Origin: Corynebacterium kalinowskii
Lineage (GTDB): Bacteria > Actinomycetota > Actinomycetes > Mycobacteriales > Mycobacteriaceae
Direction of reading: 5' to 3'
Assembly (NCBI RefSeq): GCF_009734385.1
Contig: NZ_CP046452.1
Location: 1,860,001 to 1,924,000, forward strand
Length of the DNA: 64,000 nucleotides
Shown here: positions 17,578-26,338 of the stretch, one piece after another
Numbering within the stretch: position 1 is the first letter of the stretch
How the letters are laid out: every line of letters starts with the position of its first letter
Position numbers and translations under genes: made by a program
The notes under the pieces: generated by a model
The model's database searches: none
Told to the model about the DNA's origin: nothing
Seen by the model: the letters and a program-made list of their open reading frames with translations, nothing else

Positions 17578-20500
17578 CTATCGTTCGGGCACCTGGACGC
17601 TACCAGGCTGCAGCAAGCTGGCCAATTCACTCGCGTCAGGTAGTTTACCTGGCTCCAGCGGGAAACCTGCCGCGACGTAGTAAAACGCCGCCCGGATCTC
17701 CGTCGGATCCACTGTTTCTCCGAGCTCCGCACTGAGTAGTTGCGCCCAAGCGAGTCGATAGACAGCGAGTTGCAGGCTGACATTCCGAAGCTGCTCTCCT
17801 GTCGGTGGCTGTCCGGTCTTCCAGTCGACGATCATCCAGCCCCGACGTTGGTCAGCGCCATCGTGGAAGATGGCATCCATTCTGCCTCGGACAACGTGGG
17901 AACCGACGGTGATTTCAAACGGTTGTTCCACTCGCGCGGGAGTTTTGTCAGCCCATTCAGAAGCAAGGAACTGCTCCTTGAGTTGCTCCACCGTAGCATC
18001 ACCCAAGGCTTCTTCCTCAGATCCTGGCAGCTGATCACTCTCCAACAATGCGGAACCACCGAAATGTCGCTCGAGCCATTCATGAAACGCGGTGCCTCGT
18101 TTGGCGTAGGAATTCGGTTTGAACGGCACCGGACGCATACTGCGCTTGGCAAAGGCCTCCGGGTTTTCTTTCAGACTGACCAGCTGGGTTGCAGTAAGCT
18201 CGCGCAGCACAGGCACATCGATTGCAGCCCTGCCCCGGTTGGCGTGCTCCTCCAACAACGCGTTCACGTCTTCCTCCCATTGGGTGGTGAGTTCGCTTTG
18301 CTGCGCGCGCGATACTGGAGGCTCAGTCATCGCTGCCCGGACAGCTTCAGCGGCGGCCTTAACTGCCCCGCGGCGCTCCCCCAGTGCGTTGTATGGAAAT
18401 GTGGCTGTGACGGCATCTGTTTCATCGCTTCCGGGCACGAGTTCCTCGGCCCACTGCACGACAGACTCTGGCAACGTCTTTTTCCAGGTCAAAAGGTGCG
18501 AGTATGGCGCGTTGGCGTACTGGCGTTCCTTCCCGTTGTAGGACGCACTTACCAGCAGAGTTTCCTCACTGCGGGTAACAGCGACATAAAATAAGCGTGC
18601 AGACTCGGCTTCGTAGTTAGAGCGGAATTCTCCGATGTGTTCGTCTACAGCGGTACGCAGCTCCTTCAGCGTGTCAAAATCTCCCAGCTCGAAAACGGGT
18701 GCACCGGTGAGATCGTCCTCCGATCGGGCGTCGCCACGTAGCGCCGAGGGGATTGCGGTAAACGTGCGCATCCAGGTTTCAGTTGAAGCGCCCTTGGTGC
18801 TTTCGTCCAGGTACGTCTTATTGTCGGCATGAATAACGGCAACGTGCTGCCACTCCAACCCCTTGGACTTGTGCACCGTGAGCAACTGCACTCGCTCGGA
18901 ACGCACCGAAACTTCACCAGGCTCAAATCCGTCTTCCTGGTCTTGAGCAAGCTCGAAGTACTCGAGCAGCCCGCGCAAGGTCGCACCCGGGGTTCGCTCG
19001 AAGGCCGCAACTTGCTGAGCGAAGGCGTCTAGATGGGACGTGCCGTGGCTGCCGTCGACCAAGGGATCCTGGCGAGCGAGTACTTCGGTGCGGATCCCCA
19101 TGACCTCTTCGATATCCGCGTAAAGGTCACTGATACTGCGCCCCACACTGTGCGTTCTGAGGTAACGCAAGGCGGCGGCCAGTTCACTTAGGCGCCGATA
19201 GCCCTCAGCGGAGTACTTTTCTGGTTCGCCAAGGTCGGCGATGGCGTCGGTAAGCCCTGCGGTGACGCTGGGGTCCGGGCTGTGAGCATTGTCGATGATC
19301 CACTGGAGCTTCTCTCGTGGATCCGTCGGTGCTGCATCCGGGCTATCTGAGGCCCGGCCGGCGAGGTTTCGCACTCGCTTGTGCAGGGCAATGATGTCGT
19401 TGGCACCGAGGTTGACAGCGGGCCCTGTCAGGATTCGCAGGGCAGCCGCATTGTCTTGCGGGTTGATGAGCATCGAAGCGATGGCGTTGAGATCAGCGAT
19501 TTCGGGCATCGACAGCAGCCCGGCCAGGCCGACGATTTCGACAGGTACACCCCGGTCTTGGAGCGCCTCGGCGATGTCAGCGATGTGTTTGCGCTTGCGA
19601 ACGAGCACCGCGCCGGTGAACTCTTTTTCGCGCGGAGCGTGGAAGATCGCAGCGAAGGTATCCGCGATCCAAGCTATTTCTTCTTGCTTCGTTGCAAACC
19701 AACCGATGCGAACATCACCTTTCCCACGCGAGTCAAGGGCATCCAATGGTTGCACCGGTCGCTGAGAAACCGGACGGTCGCGGAAGGCATGATCAGCAAT
19801 AGCATTGGCGCCAGCCAAGACATCGGAAGGGTTGCGGAATGAGGTGGTGAGCTCGAGTTTTGGCGCAGGAGCCAACACTTCTCCGGATTTGTTCACCTGC
19901 GGAAAATCGTTGACAAAGCGCTCTAAGTTTGCTGCCGTGGCGCCACGCCAGCCGTAAATTGACTGCATTGGGTCGCCCACCGCAGTCACAGTGAGGTTGG
20001 GATCATGCCCGCCGAAAAGGCTCCGGAGTAAAACCCGCTGGGTATGCGAGGTGTCTTGGTACTCGTCGAGCATGACGACACCGAACTTTGCGCGTTCCCG
20101 GGCACCAACCTCTGCATGCGTCGAAGCTAGTTGAGCCGCCAAGGTCATCTGCTGGCCAAACGTGAGCACCTCCAGCTCTTGGAGTCTTTCGCGCAGGATC
20201 TTCACCATGGGCAGGAAGTCAAGGCGCTTTTGTTGCGCCGCAATGCTACTTCGATCTTTGTCGTTGTAGGGGGCTGTCTTGCCTTTATCGTTGATGGGAT
20301 CGTCGTAAAGCCGCAGGAAACTCTCGGATTCCGTGGCAATTTCGTCGAGATCGGCCATGTGATTGTCAATGTCTGCGGACAGCTTAAGCAAATCTTCGGT
20401 CACCGACTTGGGTTGAGTGGTGACAGACAATTGACCGCCGTAGTTGAGCACGACATCCCGTGCGATCGTGAAGAGTTCGGTGTCGGTGATCAGGCGCGCG

Positions 20501-20922
20501 GTCGGCTCCACGGGTAGCAGCAAGCCATACTCAGAAACGAGTCTCCCCGCATAGGAGTCATAGGTAGACACCGTGGGGTTGATGTTCTCCAGCAGACGTA
20601 GCAACGCCCCCGTGGGGTCTATGTCACGAGCCGTCGGCGTGAGTGCAAATGTGGCAAGACGCTGCTTGATGCGCTGACGCAGTTCGAGCGCGGCTTTTCT
20701 GGTGAAGGTCAGGCCGAGCACACGCTCGGGTTCAATGAAGCCGTTGGCTACCAACCACACGACGCGGTTGGCCATGGTCTCGGTCTTGCCGGCTCCTGCA
20801 CCAGCAACCACGAGCATCGGTCCGGGAGCTGCACCAATGACCGCGGCTTGTTGCGGGGTCGGTGGAAACTTCTGTCCCTGAGCCTCGGCCAACTTTTCCG
20901 GGGAGATCTTGGCATTAAACAT
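17578..20922 (-). CDS. adnB: AdnB, lead motor and nuclease subunit of AdnAB
   Basis: A 1114-residue UvrD-like helicase fused to a RecB-type nuclease. The motor is complete: Walker A AGAGAGKT (40-47), LDEYQDT, GDPMQSIYGWRG and TVHKSKGLEWQHV. The nuclease has GTAFHEWLERH, GRMDAI, VDWKTG (Asp1033, Lys1035) and a QLAVY motif. With AdnA it forms the mycobacterial-type double-strand break resection machine, where AdnB is the dominant motor. The start overlaps the end of adnA by 8 nt. Because AdnA lacks ATPase residues here, AdnB should be the only working motor. Confidence 0.95.
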   Translation of the reverse strand: MFNAKISPEKLAEAQGQKFPPTPQQAAVIGAAPGPMLVVAGAGAGKTETMANRVVWLVANGFIEPERVLGLTFTRKAALELRQRIKQRLATFALTPTARDIDPTGALLRLLENINPTVSTYDSYAGRLVSEYGLLLPVEPTARLITDTELFTIARDVVLNYGGQLSVTTQPKSVTEDLLKLSADIDNHMADLDEIATESESFLRLYDDPINDKGKTAPYNDKDRSSIAAQQKRLDFLPMVKILRERLQELEVLTFGQQMTLAAQLASTHAEVGARERAKFGVVMLDEYQDTSHTQRVLLRSLFGGHDPNLTVTAVGDPMQSIYGWRGATAANLERFVNDFPQVNKSGEVLAPAPKLELTTSFRNPSDVLAGANAIADHAFRDRPVSQRPVQPLDALDSRGKGDVRIGWFATKQEEIAWIADTFAAIFHAPREKEFTGAVLVRKRKHIADIAEALQDRGVPVEIVGLAGLLSMPEIADLNAIASMLINPQDNAAALRILTGPAVNLGANDIIALHKRVRNLAGRASDSPDAAPTDPREKLQWIIDNAHSPDPSVTAGLTDAIADLGEPEKYSAEGYRRLSELAAALRYLRTHSVGRSISDLYADIEEVMGIRTEVLARQDPLVDGSHGTSHLDAFAQQVAAFERTPGATLRGLLEYFELAQDQEDGFEPGEVSVRSERVQLLTVHKSKGLEWQHVAVIHADNKTYLDESTKGASTETWMRTFTAIPSALRGDARSEDDLTGAPVFELGDFDTLKELRTAVDEHIGEFRSNYEAESARLFYVAVTRSEETLLVSASYNGKERQYANAPYSHLLTWKKTLPESVVQWAEELVPGSDETDAVTATFPYNALGERRGAVKAAAEAVRAAMTEPPVSRAQQSELTTQWEEDVNALLEEHANRGRAAIDVPVLRELTATQLVSLKENPEAFAKRSMRPVPFKPNSYAKRGTAFHEWLERHFGGSALLESDQLPGSEEEALGDATVEQLKEQFLASEWADKTPARVEQPFEITVGSHVVRGRMDAIFHDGADQRRGWMIVDWKTGQPPTGEQLRNVSLQLAVYRLAWAQLLSAELGETVDPTEIRAAFYYVAAGFPLEPGKLPDASELASLLQPGSVQVPER

Positions 20923-23900
20923 CAGTAAGGGCCTTACCTTCGGGGTGAGCTGGGCACATTTTCTTCAACACGCAGTTGCTGCAGGCACTGTTTTCTACGG
21001 CCTTGAAAGTAGGGCCAGTCATTGCAGCGACAACACCGGGCAACAGGCTTGCAAACTCATCGAGTTCTTCGGTTGTTTTCGGAGCTTGCGCCCTCGTTGT
21101 GACTCCTTTGTTATCTGTTGCCGGGTAAACTAGCACTCCTCCACCAAGCGCCTCTGGATTTGGAGTTTGTCCTCTGCCCTCAACCTTGCCTTCGACAATC
21201 TCCCCACCAGCAAGCGCCAATTGATAGGCGAACAGCTGTGGGTGCGCAGAGATCTTTTTGTCTGTGACAGCAGTTTTTCCGGTCTTGAGGTCGATCACCC
21301 ACAGGTTCCCGTTGTCCTCGCGTTCGAGGCGATCCATGCGGCCGTAGATATCGATGGGAGTGCCGTCGGCAAGCTTGCTGACCTCCACGTCAACGCTGAT
21401 CTCTGCGCCGACCAATTCAAAGGTTCTCGCGCCCAACCAATCCATTGTGCGTGTGACAGTTCGACGGAAGTCAGCCACCTCGTTGTCGCGTTGCCAAACT
21501 GGAAACTCGGTGTTGTCGATGAAAGCGGTGAGTAGAATCTCTTCGATCTCCCCACGGGGAACCCCGGCGGCAAAAGCCTCGGCGCCTGCGTGAATGAGGA
21601 TGCCCTTGTACAGGTAGAGCGGGCTGTCGTCATCTTCGCCGTAACTACTGAAGACCGTTCGTAGCGGACACACCAGCGCGCTTTCGATCTTGGATGGCGA
21701 GAGCCGGACTCGAGGTGCAGGGCGCAACACTGGTTCTTGTTCTGAAGGCGCAGCCAATCCCCACCAGTGGTCAGGATGCGCGCCGTAGACACCGGCCTCG
21801 GCCAGGCGCGCCAATTGTCGAGCGGCTTCGGCTCTAGCCTCCGGCGGAGTGGAAGGTTCAGTGAGCGCACGGCGCAGTTCAGCAACGATACTCGGGACCG
21901 AAAGCAATCGAGGAAACCGCTGTTGCTCGCCCAGCAACTGGTCGTTGCTGACGTACTCCGCAAATGTCTCCCGCGCTCCGTCATAGCTGACCTGCACATC
22001 GGGACTGTTTGATAGCTCCTCGAGGAACCGAGATGGCTCATCTACCTCATCCGAATCGGGAGCAACAACTGCTGTCACCGCCAACACCTCAGTGGCACGC
22101 GAGCTTGCCAAGCCGAAAAGTCGGCGTTCTTCAGCTACTTTGTCTGCCGTCTTGGACGTGATGATGTTGGGATCAATACCACGGTCATGCAGCTCAACAA
22201 GCTCTTCTTGTCCGAAAAACGAACCGGTTTCTCCAAGTGCGGGCCATACTCCCTCCTGGACACCGTGGACCACCACGACGGGCCATTGTTGGCCGAAGCT
22301 TCCATGGGCGGTGAGGACTGAAACGGCGTCCGGTTCAAACCCACGTCTGTCGCGAGTTCCGCTGGGCAAATCTTGGCTAGTAATTGATTCGACGAAGCGT
22401 TCCAGGGGTGCGCGTGGGTTGCGTTCCACAAAGTCACCGGCTGTGTCGAAAAGGGCCATCACCGCATCAAGATCGATGTCTGCCTGACTGCCTACTGCTC
22501 CGCCGCGCAGCGACGCTGCCATGAGTCTGTCGGACAGCCCGGTCGCGTCCCATACTTCCCAGAGCACGAGCTCGATGGAAGCACCAGATTCCTGCGCAGT
22601 ACGGCCTGCGGCGATCACGGCGGTCACTCGCTCGAGGATGTCTCGTTCACGTGGGGTGAGGTGGTCCATAAACGAATCCGGAAGCTGTCCTGGGCTCGCG
22701 ACAGCCTGAGCCAGGACGTCACTCGCGCGCCTTGTCCCGCCAATTTTCATCTCCGCTTGGCGAAGTCCTCGGAGCAATCGTCGTAGCGTGACGGCATCCG
22801 CCCCACCGATCGGCCCAAGGAGGAGCTCTTCCAACTCCCGCGCGGACAGTGGCTCTTGCACTGCCTTGAGTGCCAGCAGTAAGCCGGACACCAGGCGTTG
22901 TTCGCTGAGTACGAGGGCAGTTGGTTCGAGTGCCACGGGCACCCCTGCAGAAAGCAATGCGCGTCGCACTGTTGCGATGCTCCCGCTCGAGCGGACGATA
23001 ACAGCCATATCTTTCCAGGCAATGCCGTCAATGAGGTGGGCACGACGCAGTGTGTCTGCGACCACAAGCTTCTCCATCGCCGACGATTCTGCATAATGGA
23101 TCCGCTGTGCGGGGGCGTGTCGACGCCGATCCAACACCACCTCGTTCCCCGCCGGGAAATTTTTGAGGAAATCTGGCGTAGCTCCACGGAAGTGATACAC
23201 CGAGTGTTCAGGGTTTCCAGCGATCACAGTGCATTGCGCGGAACTGGCGAACGTGCTGACCAACTCTGCCGACTTGGGATCGAGGTTTTGGGCATCGTCA
23301 ACAAAGACGGAGTCGACTTTTCCCTGCATATCTGCAAGGAAGTCCGGATCGGCATTCAGGTGACCGAGGGCCGTGACCACGAGCTCGGAGGCATTATAGA
23401 GCTGAGCGCCACTGAGCTGGGAGATCTGTTCATACTCCTGCAGAAACCGCCCCGCTGCCACCCACATTGGCCTGCCATGTTCACGCCCCAGTCCGGCAAC
23501 GTCCTCCGGTCCAAGACCTCGCTCCTGGGCACGCAACAGGAAATCACGCAGTTGCCGGGCAAATCCCACCAAGGTGAGAGCTTCACGAATCTGCTCGGGC
23601 CAGTAACTTTCCGGGCTCTCGGCGTGAATGTGGAGCAGTTCTTGGATGATCAGATCTTGATGAGCACCGGTGATGAGACGCGGGGTCTTACCCAATGTGG
23701 CATCGTCCTGTGCCTCAGGCTGGCGGAGACGAGCTGAACGCACGAGCGCAAAGGCGAAAGAGTGGACGGAACGTACCATCGGAGACTCAGAGGCGAATCC
23801 CACGCTCGGCAGCAGATGAGCGAATTGTCGCCTCAGCAGTGCTGCCGATTCCTTCGACGTTGCAAGCACCAGGAGTTTCGACGGTGAGATGCCTGACTTA

Positions 23901-24121
23901 ATCCGCGCCATGACAGCGTCCACGACAAGCGACGTAATGCCGGAATCTGCAACACCCGTGACACGCCAAGCACCAGGCTTCGGCTCACTCATGGCAGAAA
24001 TAAGCTTGGCCGCTTCGCCGTCCCACGTGCGATTTTCTCCTGCCGGCGGAGACGCGGAAACCAAGGTGACCTTGAGTTTTTCAGGCGGTGCAAATCGCGA
24101 CGATGGAACGAAGGAATTCAT
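20915..24121 (-). CDS. adnA: AdnA, partner helicase-nuclease subunit with degenerate motor
   Basis: A 1068-residue protein with a UvrD-like N-terminal part and a RecB-type nuclease. The nuclease looks active: ILIHAGAEAF, GRMDRL, IDLKTG (Asp944, Lys946) and QLFAY. Cysteines 818, 1047, 1050 and 1056 have the spacing of an iron-sulphur staple. The motor is degenerate: Walker A reads GVADSGIT with Ile62 where Lys is needed, Walker B is VDDAQN, and motif III ends PEHSVYHFRG. It overlaps adnB by 8 nt. The upstream 66-bp gap ends in a LexA-type box. Expected role: break-end resection with AdnB, adding a nuclease but not an ATPase. Confidence 0.93.
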   Translation of the reverse strand: MNSFVPSSRFAPPEKLKVTLVSASPPAGENRTWDGEAAKLISAMSEPKPGAWRVTGVADSGITSLVVDAVMARIKSGISPSKLLVLATSKESAALLRRQFAHLLPSVGFASESPMVRSVHSFAFALVRSARLRQPEAQDDATLGKTPRLITGAHQDLIIQELLHIHAESPESYWPEQIREALTLVGFARQLRDFLLRAQERGLGPEDVAGLGREHGRPMWVAAGRFLQEYEQISQLSGAQLYNASELVVTALGHLNADPDFLADMQGKVDSVFVDDAQNLDPKSAELVSTFASSAQCTVIAGNPEHSVYHFRGATPDFLKNFPAGNEVVLDRRRHAPAQRIHYAESSAMEKLVVADTLRRAHLIDGIAWKDMAVIVRSSGSIATVRRALLSAGVPVALEPTALVLSEQRLVSGLLLALKAVQEPLSARELEELLLGPIGGADAVTLRRLLRGLRQAEMKIGGTRRASDVLAQAVASPGQLPDSFMDHLTPRERDILERVTAVIAAGRTAQESGASIELVLWEVWDATGLSDRLMAASLRGGAVGSQADIDLDAVMALFDTAGDFVERNPRAPLERFVESITSQDLPSGTRDRRGFEPDAVSVLTAHGSFGQQWPVVVVHGVQEGVWPALGETGSFFGQEELVELHDRGIDPNIITSKTADKVAEERRLFGLASSRATEVLAVTAVVAPDSDEVDEPSRFLEELSNSPDVQVSYDGARETFAEYVSNDQLLGEQQRFPRLLSVPSIVAELRRALTEPSTPPEARAEAARQLARLAEAGVYGAHPDHWWGLAAPSEQEPVLRPAPRVRLSPSKIESALVCPLRTVFSSYGEDDDSPLYLYKGILIHAGAEAFAAGVPRGEIEEILLTAFIDNTEFPVWQRDNEVADFRRTVTRTMDWLGARTFELVGAEISVDVEVSKLADGTPIDIYGRMDRLEREDNGNLWVIDLKTGKTAVTDKKISAHPQLFAYQLALAGGEIVEGKVEGRGQTPNPEALGGGVLVYPATDNKGVTTRAQAPKTTEELDEFASLLPGVVAAMTGPTFKAVENSACSNCVLKKMCPAHPEGKALTDV

Positions 24122-24174
24122 GCATCTATTGTGACAGAGGCACCGGACACTAGCGCTCTACCACCCCCAACTTT

Positions 24175-24190
24175 TGGAACATGTGTTCTA
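24175..24190 (-). promoter_or_regulatory. LexA (SOS) box upstream of adnAB
   Basis: TGGAACATGTGTTCTA agrees with the actinobacterial SOS consensus TCGAACANNTGTTCGA at 12 of 14 fixed positions, with GAAC-N4-GTTC perfect. It lies 54 bp upstream of the adnA ATG and overlaps the stop codon of the TIGR02569 gene. Confidence 0.65.
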
Positions 24191-25057
24191 CCCCTTGATG
24201 AGGAGATCCGCGACGCGTTCCAAACGCTCAGTGATGTTCCCCTGCTCAGCGCCACGAAGTGCCGCGACGAAGACTCGATAGAGCAGCGCACGCATGAGCA
24301 GCGCCGTGAAATCGGGAACATGCGAGAATCGGTGCATGATGGCGGGGTCAGTGGCGTCGAAAAGCATGCCATCTACCGCAGCCAAGGCCGCGGTGTAACC
24401 ATGTGGCCGGACCGTTGCCACCAAATCAGTGACCAGTGGCGCTTGACTCCCCGAAAACAGCGTGGTGGTGAGCATATCGGCGTGGCCGACATGAGAAGGT
24501 GCAGCGATTTCCGGAATCAGCGCGCTGATGCGAGCCGCGAGAAGCAAAGCAGATTTCAACTCATCATTGGCAATAGCATCACCGTCTAAACCTACGGCCA
24601 GCACTGCTGCAGGATCATCGGCCCACGCAGCCTGGTCGGCGACGCGGTAAATCTCCTTTGGTTCCCACGCTGTGGTGACTGGACCGGCGACAAAGTCGGG
24701 TGCTGGCAGCTGCGCCAGTGCGTCCGCAAGGCGGAGCCCCGCAAGGACGACTTCGTCGACACGTCCGGAAGCTAGCTCACCGGCACCAAAACTAGTGGCC
24801 TTCCAACCTGCGACAATGAAGCGACCGTCTGTCGAGCGCACCGGACGGGCAACGCGTAATCCCTCGACTTGGAGGTGTTCGCGCACCTTGGCAGACCACG
24901 CTGCGTTGTCCGGATCCAGCACCGGACTGAGAACCACCTGGCCGATTCGAAACCCGTAGTCCCAGGCGTATCCCATGGGAACCGCATCGCCAGTCTCGGC
25001 ATGAAAGGCCGCTCGAACATGCTCGGGTACCAACGGTTCACCAGTTGCTGCGCTCAT
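24188..25057 (-). CDS. TIGR02569 family protein (Rv3205c-like)
   Basis: A 289-residue soluble protein matching in order and style the actinobacterial TIGR02569 family: N-terminal LVPEHVRAAF, then GYAWDYGFRIGQVVLSPV and VARPVRSTDGRFIVAGWKAT. It carries no metal or nucleotide motif I can name, and family function is unknown to me. It is followed by the adnA promoter, and its stop codon lies inside the LexA box. It starts 22 nt downstream of the DUF3152 gene on the same strand, so they are likely cotranscribed. Confidence 0.8.
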   Translation of the reverse strand: MSAATGEPLVPEHVRAAFHAETGDAVPMGYAWDYGFRIGQVVLSPVLDPDNAAWSAKVREHLQVEGLRVARPVRSTDGRFIVAGWKATSFGAGELASGRVDEVVLAGLRLADALAQLPAPDFVAGPVTTAWEPKEIYRVADQAAWADDPAAVLAVGLDGDAIANDELKSALLLAARISALIPEIAAPSHVGHADMLTTTLFSGSQAPLVTDLVATVRPHGYTAALAAVDGMLFDATDPAIMHRFSHVPDFTALLMRALLYRVFVAALRGAEQGNITERLERVADLLIKG

Positions 25058-25079
25058 CGATTCTTCCTTTCACACACTG

Positions 25080-25955
25080 CTACGGTCGCGGAAACGGCCA
25101 CGGATTAAACTCACACGTCATCTGATCATCCGGATAAGCTTCATTCGGGTCCAACTGGTGCAATTCCGAGTTATTCAAACTCAAGGTCTGCTGCATCATG
25201 ATCGGCGCTAGCTCACCGCTTTGTGGACACGCTGCGTGGCCAGCAAAGCCCAACGCATGCCCTACCTCATGATTAATCAAGTACTGGCGGTAACTGCCAA
25301 TATCTCCCTGGGCGGTAATTGCGCCTCGAACCCAACGGGACTCATTCAATACGACGCGCTGCCCATCGGAAGTAAAGCAGCTCGTTTCCATGGCGATATC
25401 CTGGCCACACAGCTCATGCGTCGTTCCTACGGAGGTCAGTTGGATGCGCAACGTAGGGTTATCCTCGGCGCGGACGTGCTGGAAAGAAAAGGCAGGATCT
25501 TTCGTCCAACTCATGGGGTTAGACAAGGTGGCGTCCACCATTGCCGCAACAGCAGCGTCGCCACCATACGCAGCCGTATCGACGCCGTTTTCTACTTCCA
25601 CCACGTAGGTCACCGCTTGCTCACGCCCCTCGCCGACTTTCGGGCCAGGGTTTCCAACGATGCGGTATGACTTATCGCCGGCCTCGGTAAAAGCTCCGCC
25701 AACAGGCAATTCACCGGTCGGCAAATTGATAGGCTTCGCATCGGCCGGAACTGGACCGTTACCTCTAGAAGGCGTTGCCTCGTTGGCTGATGCCACCGAA
25801 GTCCGCGCAGCCTCACCGGTTTCCTGCTCTCCCGTTCCGCGAACAACGTCAACAAAAACCCAGATGGTGATGACCAAAAGTACTGGAATGGCATACGCAC
25901 GCCACCCGTACTCTCGGGCAAACCTCACCAATGGCGGTTCAGGATGAGCAGTCAT
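25080..25955 (-). CDS. DUF3152 membrane-anchored zincin-like protein (Rv3207c-like)
   Basis: A 291-residue protein with one N-terminal membrane helix (residues 16-34) and an extracellular domain. The metal motif HEVGHALGFAGH is a full HExxHxxxxxH metzincin-type site, followed by a MMQQT Met-turn-like stretch. The family is typically annotated DUF3152. It should be a surface protease, but no substrate is known. It has cysteines that may pair near CGQDIAMETSC. It lies 9 nt downstream of the DUF3107 gene. Confidence 0.85.
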   Translation of the reverse strand: MTAHPEPPLVRFAREYGWRAYAIPVLLVITIWVFVDVVRGTGEQETGEAARTSVASANEATPSRGNGPVPADAKPINLPTGELPVGGAFTEAGDKSYRIVGNPGPKVGEGREQAVTYVVEVENGVDTAAYGGDAAVAAMVDATLSNPMSWTKDPAFSFQHVRAEDNPTLRIQLTSVGTTHELCGQDIAMETSCFTSDGQRVVLNESRWVRGAITAQGDIGSYRQYLINHEVGHALGFAGHAACPQSGELAPIMMQQTLSLNNSELHQLDPNEAYPDDQMTCEFNPWPFPRP

Positions 25956-25964
25956 AACAGCAGA

Positions 25965-26189
25965 TTAACCGATGAATCCCACCGGACGGGTCGAGGCAGA
26001 GCCCAACTCGACATAGGCAATGCGGGAGCCCTTAACCAGGAAAGTGCGGCCACGGTCGTCGTGAAGCTCCAGCATCCCATTGTCCTGAGCGAGTACTTCG
26101 CTCACACGCGCCTGCAACTCCTCTTTCGGAGTATCGGTGGAAAAGGCGAGCTCGCGAGGGCTGTCACTAAAACCAATTTTGATGTCCAT
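25965..26189 (-). CDS. DUF3107 family small protein (Rv3208A-like)
   Basis: A 74-residue soluble protein beginning MDIKIGFSDSPRELAFST, a good match to the short actinobacterial DUF3107 proteins (TB9.4-like). AAAAGG lies before the ATG. Its function is unknown. It heads the minus-strand group DUF3107-DUF3152-TIGR02569 and is divergent from the DEAD-box helicase gene; the 149-bp gap between them would hold both promoters. Confidence 0.85.
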   Translation of the reverse strand: MDIKIGFSDSPRELAFSTDTPKEELQARVSEVLAQDNGMLELHDDRGRTFLVKGSRIAYVELGSASTRPVGFIG

Positions 26190-26338
26190 AACGTCCTTTT
26201 CTCTACAGTTTTTCTTACCCAGCGAGACGCTCGAAGCAGCATCGCTGTATCCGGTTCATATTAGTCCGGTCGCCTGGCAAATGGGTGAGCGGGCTGAGCT
26301 GGTGTCAAAAGGGCTGTTCATTGACTAGGATCAACAAC

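Noticed and set aside
25014..25030. TCGAACATGCTCGG as a LexA box
   Set aside because: Lies within the TIGR02569 coding region and the right arm is wrong.
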